A DNA stretch of 64,000 nt. Source: Sandaracinobacteroides saxicola. GTDB lineage: Bacteria; Pseudomonadota; Alphaproteobacteria; Sphingomonadales; Sphingomonadaceae. The stretch lies in contig NZ_CP059851.1 of the NCBI RefSeq assembly GCF_014117445.1, forward strand, positions 62,001 to 126,000, in the 5' to 3' direction. Below, piece after piece: positions 38,403 to 45,452 of this stretch; the stretch's first letter is position 1, and each line of letters starts with the position of its first letter. The notes beneath the pieces are model-generated. The model was not told the origin of the DNA. It made no database searches and saw only the letters and a list, made by a program, of their open reading frames with translations. The position numbers and the translations under genes were made by a program.

Positions 38403-38440
38403 GAGGCATACATACCAACCAGTCTGTATGTATGCAAGAC
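38403..38440 (-). promoter_or_regulatory. Promoter and palindromic operator of the TetR operon
   Basis: A perfect 10-bp inverted repeat, GCATACATAC (38406-38415) and GTATGTATGC (38426-38435), with a 10-base spacer. On the minus strand it covers a good sigma-70 promoter: TTGCAT (38437-38432), 17 bases, TATGTA (38414-38409). The -10 box ends six bases before the regulator's ATG, so transcription should start at or next to the A of the ATG. A bound TetR dimer would block the polymerase. Confidence 0.8.
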
Positions 38441-39091
38441 CTATTCGCGCGCCACCAATCCGTTTTGCCGCAGGCGCCAGAGCAGCACATCGATGCGGTC
38501 CTGGCCGAAGAAGGGTTCGCCGTCGAACAGCATCAGCGGCACGCCCCAGTGGCCGCTGGCATCCTGCGCGGCTTCGTTGGCGGCGATCGCCGCGTCCAGC
38601 CGCGCTGTCTCCTCGCGCTCGGCGATGTCCAGTGCCGCCCAATCCAGCCCGGCCACCGCCGCCGCCTCGGCCAGATGCGTGCCCTGATGCCAGTCCGGCG
38701 TGCCGCCCCAGATGCGGGAGGCGACCGCATGCGCGAACGCCAGCCCGTCGCCCTGTTCGGCCGCCGCCTGCCCCAATCGTGTCAGGCGGCCGATATGGGG
38801 CTGCTCCGCCGCGATCTCGCGGGTCGCCATGTTCTGCACGATGGGGTCGGGGCGCGGCGGGGCGAAGGGCAGGCCGGCCATCTGCGCCAGGCGGAAGACA
38901 TCGCGCACCACATACAGGGGCCAGCGCGGGTCGATGCGTTCGAAGAAGCCGGCGTCGCGCACCGCCAGCGGGCGGACGGGGCGGAAACGGATGGCGAGGT
39001 CCCATTCGGCGCGGAGCGCGAGGAGGCGCGGGGTCGCCAGATAGGAATAGGGCGAGCGGAAGGACCAGAACAGGTCGATGGTCAGCGTCAT
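38441..39091 (-). CDS. DsbA-fold 2-hydroxychromene-2-carboxylate isomerase-like protein
   Basis: A 216-residue kappa-class GST-like protein. The segment DLFWSFRSPYSYLATPRLL is the glutathione-binding start of hydroxychromene-carboxylate isomerases (naphthalene and biphenyl pathways); the end HWGVPLMLFDGEPFFGQDRIDVLLWRL is the matching C-terminal motif. No CxxC, so not a disulfide oxidase. A second Met three codons earlier (39100) could also start it. It is upstream of the TetR operon but before its promoter, so it is probably transcribed separately. Confidence 0.85.
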   Translation of the reverse strand: MTLTIDLFWSFRSPYSYLATPRLLALRAEWDLAIRFRPVRPLAVRDAGFFERIDPRWPLYVVRDVFRLAQMAGLPFAPPRPDPIVQNMATREIAAEQPHIGRLTRLGQAAAEQGDGLAFAHAVASRIWGGTPDWHQGTHLAEAAAVAGLDWAALDIAEREETARLDAAIAANEAAQDASGHWGVPLMLFDGEPFFGQDRIDVLLWRLRQNGLVARE

Positions 39092-39179
39092 GCGGAGCAT
39101 TTGACACGGCCGGCGCCGGCGTGACAAGCTGCGCGAAATAACGGCATTAAATGCGCCAATAGTTTGGGAGGTACGCGGC

Positions 39180-41435
39180 ATGCGGCGTGTTCTCGGCTGG
39201 AGCCTGGGGGGACTGGTCGGGCTGGCAGCCATGCTGGGCGCGCTGTGGTGGCTGTTCGGCGCCGGCTGGCTGGGGAATGAGCGGGACGCCGGGACGATCC
39301 GCAGCCCGCGCGTGCCGGACGCGGTGGTGGCGGCGCGCGATGAGGGCGTGGCGGCGGCGCGGCCGGCGGGTTCGGTGAAGCAGATCCTGTTCGGCGACCT
39401 GCATGTCCACACCAGCTATTCGACCGACGCTTTCCAATGGGCGCTGCCGATCAATGGTGGCCCGGGCGTGTTTCCGGTGGCGGATGCCTGCGATTTCGCG
39501 CGGACCTGCGCGGCGCTGGATTTCTGGGCGATCACCGACCATGCCGAGGCCTCGACGCCGACGCGCTGGGCGCGCACGAAGGCGGCGGTGCGGCAATGCC
39601 AGGCGGTGAGTGGCGACGGGCCGAATCCCGACCTGATCAGCTTCCTGGGGTTCGAATGGACGCAGGTGGGGCGGCTGCCGGACGAACATTATGGCCACAA
39701 GAATGTGATCTTCCGCGACCTGGATGATGCGAGCGTGGCGGCGCGGCCGATCTCGGCGGGCGGGGTGGCGACGACGGTGTTGCGCAACACGCGCATCGGC
39801 ATCCGGCCCGGCGTGCTGATGCTCGATATGGAGCACGGCGATGTTTATCGCGATTTCAACACCTTCCTGCGCAAGATCCGCGAGGTGCCGGATTGCGATG
39901 CCGACACCCCGTCCGACCGGCTGCCGGCGGGCTGTTATGAATCGGCGGCGACGCCGGGCGAGCTGGTGCGGCGGCTGGATGCGCAGAAGCTGAAGCCGAT
40001 CATCATCCCGCACGGCGGCACCTGGGGATTCTACACCCCGCCGGGGACGACGCTGGACAAGGCGCTGGCGGCCAACGACGTGCCGGAGCGTTTCCCGCTG
40101 GTGGAAATCTATTCCGGCCATGGCAACAGCGAGGAGTATCGCAGTTGGCGGGAGGTGCTGCCCGGGCCGCTGAGCGCCGCGGGGCCGACCGCCATCTGCC
40201 CGCCGCCGTCCAAGAACTACACGCCGAGCTGCTGGCGGGCGGGGGAGATCATCGCGGCGCGCTGCCAGGCGGAGGGGGGTACGGACTGCCCCGCGCGCGC
40301 GGCCTATGCGCGGGCGGCCTATGCCAACATGGGGGTCGCCGGGCATCTGGCGGTGAAGGGAGAGACGCCGGAAGAGTGGCTGGACGCCGGGCAGTGCACC
40401 GATTGCTACCTGCCGGCGTTCAACTATCGCCCGCGCATGTCGGTGCAATATGGGCTGGCGATCAAGCGCTTCGCCGCGGACGGCACGCAGGCCGCGCGCT
40501 GGCGCTGGGGGTTCATCGGCAGTTCGGACAACCATCGGGCGCGGCCGGGGACGGGGTACAAGCAGGTGGACCGGCGGCGGAACACCGAGGCGTCGGGCGC
40601 GGTCAGCGAGGCGGCGCGGCGCGCGCAGCTGGGCGACATGCTGAAGGAAAAGCCGAGCGCGAATGCGACGCTGATCCCCGCCGAGAAGCTGGTGGCGATG
40701 GGCGGCTTTCAGTTGACCGAGTTCGAGCGGCAGACGAGCTTCTTCCTGACCGGCGGCATCGCGGCGGTGCATGCCGAGGGCCGCAGCCGGGCGGCGATCT
40801 GGGATGCGATGCAGCGGCGGGAGGTCTATGCCACATCGGGCCCGCGCATCATGCTGTGGTTCGACCGGGTGCTTCCCGACGGCCGGCGGCTGCCGATGGG
40901 CAGCATCAGCGAGGGGACGGCGAACCCGACCTTCAAGGTGAAGGCGGTGGGGGCGTTCAAGCAGAAGCCGGGGTGCCCGGATTTCGCCCGGGCGGGGAAT
41001 GACGCGGCGCGGTTGCAGGCGCTATGTTCGGGCGAATGTTTCAACCCGACGGACGAGCGCGAGCGGATCACCCGGATCGAGGTGGTGCGCATCCGGCCGC
41101 AGGTGCGTGCCGGGGAGGATGTCGGCGGGCTGATCGAGGACCGGTTCCTGGTGCATGCGTGCCCGCCGTCGGCCGATGGCTGCACGTTCCGCTTCAGCGA
41201 CCCTGGCTATGCGGCGGGGCGGCGGGACGCGATCTATTATGTGCGGGCGATCCAGGAGGCGACGCCGACGATCAACGCCGATCCGCTGAACTGCACGCGC
41301 GATGCCGCCGGCAAATGCGTGAAGGTGCGGCTGTGCTATGGCGACTATCGCAGCGGCGCGTCGGAATGCCGGGCGCCGTCCGAGCCTCGGGCCTGGTCGT
41401 CACCGATCTACCTCGACTGGCCGCGTGCGTCCTGA
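39180..41435 (+). CDS. DUF3604 domain protein, membrane-anchored
   Basis: A 751-residue protein. An N-terminal membrane helix (VLGWSLGGLVGLAAMLGALWWLF) anchors a large periplasmic domain of DUF3604, a PHP-like predicted metallohydrolase. Putative metal ligands are visible in FGDLHVHTSYSTDAF, FWAITDHAEA, IIPHGGTWG, EIYSGHGNSEEY and FIGSSDNHRARPG. Many cysteines, often paired (ADACDFARTCAALD, QCTDC), suggest disulfides outside the cytoplasm. GGGAGG precedes the ATG. It heads an operon with a parvulin-like protein and a HupE-type permease. The substrate is unknown. Confidence 0.88.
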   Translation: MRRVLGWSLGGLVGLAAMLGALWWLFGAGWLGNERDAGTIRSPRVPDAVVAARDEGVAAARPAGSVKQILFGDLHVHTSYSTDAFQWALPINGGPGVFPVADACDFARTCAALDFWAITDHAEASTPTRWARTKAAVRQCQAVSGDGPNPDLISFLGFEWTQVGRLPDEHYGHKNVIFRDLDDASVAARPISAGGVATTVLRNTRIGIRPGVLMLDMEHGDVYRDFNTFLRKIREVPDCDADTPSDRLPAGCYESAATPGELVRRLDAQKLKPIIIPHGGTWGFYTPPGTTLDKALAANDVPERFPLVEIYSGHGNSEEYRSWREVLPGPLSAAGPTAICPPPSKNYTPSCWRAGEIIAARCQAEGGTDCPARAAYARAAYANMGVAGHLAVKGETPEEWLDAGQCTDCYLPAFNYRPRMSVQYGLAIKRFAADGTQAARWRWGFIGSSDNHRARPGTGYKQVDRRRNTEASGAVSEAARRAQLGDMLKEKPSANATLIPAEKLVAMGGFQLTEFERQTSFFLTGGIAAVHAEGRSRAAIWDAMQRREVYATSGPRIMLWFDRVLPDGRRLPMGSISEGTANPTFKVKAVGAFKQKPGCPDFARAGNDAARLQALCSGECFNPTDERERITRIEVVRIRPQVRAGEDVGGLIEDRFLVHACPPSADGCTFRFSDPGYAAGRRDAIYYVRAIQEATPTINADPLNCTRDAAGKCVKVRLCYGDYRSGASECRAPSEPRAWSSPIYLDWPRAS

Positions 41436-42162
41436 GCGGCTGTTCGGGCTGGCGGCGGCGGCGGGCCTGCTGCTGGCGCTGGCGGTGGCGCTGGGGCCGT
41501 GGCGGGAGGATGCGACGCCCGACGACCTGGTGGCGCGGGTGGGCGATGGCGGCGTGACGCGCGCGGCGCTCGACCGGGCGATGGCGGCGCTGGCGGCGGA
41601 CAATCGCAATGCGCCGGGGCCGGCGGACCGGGCGCGGGTGCTCGACCGGCTGATCGACGAGGAGTTGCTGGTGCAGCGCGGCATCGCGCTGGGGCTGCCG
41701 GAACGCGAGTTGAGCGTGCGCAAGGCGATCGTGGATGCGATGCTGCAATTCGCGAGCGTGGAGGGGGAGCGGGCACCGGGCGAGGCGGAGCTGCGGGCCT
41801 TTTATGACGCACGGCCGCTGCTGTTCGCGGGTTCGCCGGCGGTGACGCTGGCGGTGAGCGTCGATGGCCGGGCGCTGGAGCTGCCCGCGGCGTTGCCGCT
41901 TGATCGGGTGGCGGGGCTGGCGGGGGCGACGGTGGCGGCGCTGGCGGCGCGGCTGGCGGTGGGGGAAAGCGCATCGGCGAGGGGCGAGGACGGGCGGGCC
42001 TATGCCGTGCGGATGCTGGCGCGGTCGGCGGGGGAGCGGGTGCGGTTCGAGGATGCCCGACCGGCGGTGGAGGCGGCGTGGCGGCGGCAGGCGCAGGAGG
42101 CCGCGGTCGAGGCCTATCTGAAGACACTGCGGCGCGAGATGCGGGTGAGCAAGGCGGAATGA
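41425..42162 (+). CDS. SurA/PpiC-like membrane-anchored chaperone (peptidylprolyl isomerase family)
   Basis: A 245-residue protein with one N-terminal helix (RLFGLAAAAGLLLALAVALG) and a SurA-N-like helical domain (VLDRLIDEELLVQRGIALGLPERE). The part where a parvulin domain would be is short and lacks the usual motif, so it may be a chaperone rather than an active isomerase. The start is GTG at 41425, overlapping the DUF3604 stop by 11 bases; the stop overlaps the HupE gene (ATGA). Placement suggests it helps fold its two partners or their client in the periplasm. Confidence 0.75.
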   Translation: MRPERLFGLAAAAGLLLALAVALGPWREDATPDDLVARVGDGGVTRAALDRAMAALAADNRNAPGPADRARVLDRLIDEELLVQRGIALGLPERELSVRKAIVDAMLQFASVEGERAPGEAELRAFYDARPLLFAGSPAVTLAVSVDGRALELPAALPLDRVAGLAGATVAALAARLAVGESASARGEDGRAYAVRMLARSAGERVRFEDARPAVEAAWRRQAQEAAVEAYLKTLRREMRVSKAE

Positions 42163-43328
42163 GGTGGCTGTGGCTGCTGCTGATCCTGCTGGCCGCGCCG
42201 GCGGGGGCGCATACGCGCAGCGAGAGTTTTTCGGTGTGGCAGGGGGAGGGGCGGACGCTGCACGGCGTGTTCCGGGTGGATGCGCGCCGGGCGACGCAGC
42301 TGATCGAGCCGGGTGGCGGGCTGGAGCCGGCGCTGCTCGCGCATCTGGCGGCGACGGTGGTGCTGACGCAGCACGGGGCGCCCTGCCCGGCGGCGCCGCC
42401 GCGGCTGTTGGCGGGCGCGCCGGGCGAAGTGCGGGTGGAACTGCGTTTCACCTGTGCATCGCCGCTGGACGGCGGGACGGTGCTGCGGGTTGCCGCGTTC
42501 CGCGACGTCTCCCCCAGCCATGTGCATTATGCGGTGTTCAGCGATGCCGCCGGTGGGCGGCAGGAGGTGGTGCTGAGCGCGGCGCGCATGACGACGCCGG
42601 TGGTGGCGGAGCGGCGGGGGACGGATTTCCCCGCCTATCTGTGGCTGGGGCTGACGCATGTGCTGTCCGGCGCGGACCATCTGGCCTTCCTGCTGGCGCT
42701 GGCGCTGCTGGCGGGAACCCCGGCGCGGGCGGCGCTGGCGGCGACGGGGTTCACGCTGGGGCACTCGCTGACGCTGGGGCTGACCGCGACCCGGCATCTG
42801 TCCCCGGACGTGCCGGCGATCGAGGCGATGATCGGGTTCACGGTGGCTTGGGCGGCGTGGGCGGCGATGCGGCATGGCCGCACACGGGGCATTGGGAGGG
42901 ATAGTGCGCTGTTGCTGGCTGGGGCCGTGCTGGTGCCGGCGGTGCTGGCATGGGTGCTGGGGCGGTCGCCGGCGTGGGGGGTTCATGCCGGGCTGGCGCT
43001 GTTCGCCGGTGCAATGGCGTTTCGCCAGCAAAACGAGGGGTCATGGATGGCGGTGGTGCTGGCGGCTGCCTTCGGCCTGGTGCATGGCGCGGGCTTTGCC
43101 GGCGCGCTGATCGAATTGCAGGTGTCGCGGGACCGCATCCTGCCGGCGCTGCTGGGGTTCAACCTGGGCGTGGAGGCGGCGCAGCTGCTGGTGCTCGCGG
43201 TCGTCGGCCTGGTGGCGCTGCTGGCGCGGCGGGTCGGCCCGGACCTGCGGCAGCGGGCGCGGACGGTGACGCTGGCGGCGCTGGCCATGCTGGGCAGCTT
43301 CTGGTTCGTGACGCGGTCGCTGGGGTAA
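42159..43328 (+). CDS. HupE/UreJ family membrane protein
   Basis: A 389-residue protein with a signal peptide (WLWLLLILLAAPAGAHT), a periplasmic N-terminal domain of about 150 residues and then seven or so helices. The membrane part carries the HupE signature HVLSGADHLAFLLALALL and GFTLGHSLTLGLTA. HupE proteins are linked to nickel/cobalt uptake, but the large N-terminal domain marks the second, less understood subgroup. Coupled to the parvulin-like gene and followed after 44 bases by an outer-membrane protein gene. Confidence 0.88.
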   Translation: MRWLWLLLILLAAPAGAHTRSESFSVWQGEGRTLHGVFRVDARRATQLIEPGGGLEPALLAHLAATVVLTQHGAPCPAAPPRLLAGAPGEVRVELRFTCASPLDGGTVLRVAAFRDVSPSHVHYAVFSDAAGGRQEVVLSAARMTTPVVAERRGTDFPAYLWLGLTHVLSGADHLAFLLALALLAGTPARAALAATGFTLGHSLTLGLTATRHLSPDVPAIEAMIGFTVAWAAWAAMRHGRTRGIGRDSALLLAGAVLVPAVLAWVLGRSPAWGVHAGLALFAGAMAFRQQNEGSWMAVVLAAAFGLVHGAGFAGALIELQVSRDRILPALLGFNLGVEAAQLLVLAVVGLVALLARRVGPDLRQRARTVTLAALAMLGSFWFVTRSLG

Positions 43329-43372
43329 GACGCGCGATGGACGCATCGCGGGGAATCTGTTAGTCGATATTC

Positions 43373-44200
43373 ATGCAACTAACGCCCCGTCTTTCGCCGC
43401 TCGCGGCCCTCTGTCTGATGGTCATCGCGACGCCTGGCCTGGCGCAAACAGCGGCGCCAGCCGCGCCGACTCCCGTTGCGGCCCCCGCGCCCGATCCGGC
43501 GCCGGCGAAGAAGGCGAATGACGGCACGGACCCGACGCAGCTGCTGACGACGGCGGGTATCTCCATCGAGCATTTCGATTTCGGCGGCGGTTTCTGGCGC
43601 GACCAGCTGAACGCCGACCTGACCATTCCCTTCGGCAGCGGCGACCGCCAGTCGCTGCGGGTGCGGACGCCGTTCGTCGCCACCAATGTGGGGCGCGAGC
43701 GCGGCTATGGTTTCGGCGACGTGCAGGTGCGCTATACCAGCGTGCTGAACGTGACGCGCAAGGCCGGCTGGGTTTTCCAGGGGGAGATGGCGTTCGATAC
43801 CGCCGCTTGGCCGGAACTGGGCACCGGAAAGAATGTCGCCAAGCTGACGCTGATCTATGCGCGCTTCCTGCCAGGCGGCGTGATTTTCGCGCCCGCGGTG
43901 GTGCACAGCGAATCACTGTGGGGTCGGACCGGGCGGCGGGGGGTGAGCGTGACCACGGTCGACTTCTATGTCGTGCCGAAGCTCGCCAACCCGCGATTCT
44001 ACATGACCATCGACCCGAGCCTGACGCAGGACTGGGTGAACGACAAATTCTATCCGGCGGCGGCGGTGACGCTGGGCTACAAGCTGGGGCCGGCGATGGG
44101 CGGACAGTTGCAGGCGTTCGTGAAGCCGTCGGTGGCGGCGTTCGGCGACCGGCCGTTCAACTGGGCGATGCAGGCGGGCGTTCAGCTGCTGGGTTTCTGA
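43373..44200 (+). CDS. Predicted outer membrane beta-barrel protein
   Basis: A 275-residue protein with a signal peptide (SPLAALCLMVIATPGLAQ), an Ala/Pro-rich linker (TAAPAAPTPVAAPAPDPAPA) and then amphipathic strands that end in VQLLGF with a terminal Phe, as expected for a barrel inserted by BamA. I recognise no named family. It follows the HupE gene on the same strand and faces a second barrel gene across a long hairpin. Confidence 0.7.
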   Translation: MQLTPRLSPLAALCLMVIATPGLAQTAAPAAPTPVAAPAPDPAPAKKANDGTDPTQLLTTAGISIEHFDFGGGFWRDQLNADLTIPFGSGDRQSLRVRTPFVATNVGRERGYGFGDVQVRYTSVLNVTRKAGWVFQGEMAFDTAAWPELGTGKNVAKLTLIYARFLPGGVIFAPAVVHSESLWGRTGRRGVSVTTVDFYVVPKLANPRFYMTIDPSLTQDWVNDKFYPAAAVTLGYKLGPAMGGQLQAFVKPSVAAFGDRPFNWAMQAGVQLLGF

Positions 44201-44215
44201 CGACGGCCGCGCTTC

Positions 44216-44360
44216 AGAGACCGTTTGAGAAATCGTTCAGGCCGTGGCGAGAAGGGTGATTTGAGAGCACCAAAGCGCAGCGACCTTCAGGGTCGTGAGC
44301 ATCGGAGCGCAGCAAATCGCCCTTCGCAGCCCGGCATGAGCGATTTATCAAACGGTCTCT
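44216..44360. repeat. 145-bp long imperfect hairpin element
   Basis: Outer arms AGAGACCGTTTGA-AAATCG (44216-44235) and CGATTT-TCAAACGGTCTCT (44341-44360) pair with one mismatch. Pairing continues inward (TTCAGGCCGTGGCGAGAAGGGTGATTTG against CAAATCGCCCTTCGCAGCCCGGCATGAG) to a central CGACCTTCAGGGTCG loop. The whole element folds into one long stem between two convergent genes and its right end touches the stop codon of the SphA-type gene. Confidence 0.75.
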
Positions 44361-45316
44361 CAGAATTTGGTGCCGATTGAGAGCATGTAGATGTCGCCTT
44401 TCAGGCGTTGTTTGTTGTGCACGTCGAAGATCATCTTGCCGATGACGAAGATGTTCTGCTTGCCGATGTCGAAGCTGCCGAAGGCCGAGGGGCCGACGCC
44501 GATGCCGCTGCCCTTGAAGCCGTTGCGGGCGTAGAAGGGGAGCTTGCCGCTGTCCGAGCTGATCTGTTCATACCAGTAGCCGGTGACGCCGACGCCGACA
44601 TGTTCGGAGAAATATTGCCCCAGGTTGAAATCCAGGTGGAACTCCTCGCCGGTCTTGTATTGCGTGTCGGGGTTCTTGAAGTTGAACAGGATGCCGGCGG
44701 TGAAGGACAGGTCGCGGCCCTTTTCCTCGTCGAGATAGGTGTAGCTGACGGTGGGATCGATGGACCAATAGTTGCGGCTGAGATTGAGGATCGCGTCCGG
44801 GCGGTATCGGCCGGTGGGGATGACGACGCCGGCGGCGGCGGTGATGTGGTGGTTGCCTTCCTTCCAGTTGAGCTGGATGGGGATCAGGAAGATGTCGCCC
44901 ACGCCGGCGACGTTGCCGCGGCGCAGGACGGGGATGCCGCTGAGGCTGCCGCGCAGGTTGACATCATAGATGACGGGGATGACCGCGGTGGCGGAATAGC
45001 GGCCGCCGAAGATCGTGGCGTCGGTTTGCCAGGCGAGCTTGACGTTGGAGGCATAAAGCTGCTGGTCGAGCCGGGCGGTGATGGCCTGGCCGAGCAGCGG
45101 CACCTTGGCGCGCGCGGTATAGTAGAAATTGTCGACGAGGATATAGACGCCCTTCGGCTGCGCGACGGCGGCGCCAAAATCGCCATAGGTGCCCTGAAGA
45201 TAGGCGCTGCCGCCGCCCTCGCCGGCGTGGACCGCGCCGGAAAGCCCGGTGGCGGCAAGGCCGGCCGCTGCCCAGGCAAGGAGGCGGGCGCCTTTGCTGC
45301 TGCGGTTGCTCATCAT
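44360..45316 (-). CDS. SphA-type outer membrane protein (phenol MetA-degradation family)
   Basis: A 318-residue outer membrane barrel with a signal peptide (ARLLAWAAAGLAATGLSGAVHA). The strands and segments GVVIPTGRYRPDAILNLSRNY, PTVSYTYLDEEKGRDLS, EFHLDFNLGQYFSEHVGVGV and a terminal SIGTKF match the PF13557/SphA group, proposed to take up aromatic or hydrophobic compounds. AGGAGA precedes the ATG. It is a lone gene divergent from polA. Confidence 0.88.
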   Translation of the reverse strand: MMSNRSSKGARLLAWAAAGLAATGLSGAVHAGEGGGSAYLQGTYGDFGAAVAQPKGVYILVDNFYYTARAKVPLLGQAITARLDQQLYASNVKLAWQTDATIFGGRYSATAVIPVIYDVNLRGSLSGIPVLRRGNVAGVGDIFLIPIQLNWKEGNHHITAAAGVVIPTGRYRPDAILNLSRNYWSIDPTVSYTYLDEEKGRDLSFTAGILFNFKNPDTQYKTGEEFHLDFNLGQYFSEHVGVGVTGYWYEQISSDSGKLPFYARNGFKGSGIGVGPSAFGSFDIGKQNIFVIGKMIFDVHNKQRLKGDIYMLSIGTKF

Positions 45317-45452
45317 GGCGCTGTCTCCTGTCTAATCGACATATATCGGAAATCAGCGCCCGGGTCAAAGCCCCCGACCATGGCGTGCGCCGGGATGGGA
45401 GGTGCGGGAAGATTCGGTTTGGGCGCCGGCGATCTTGGCGGTAAAGCGGGGC

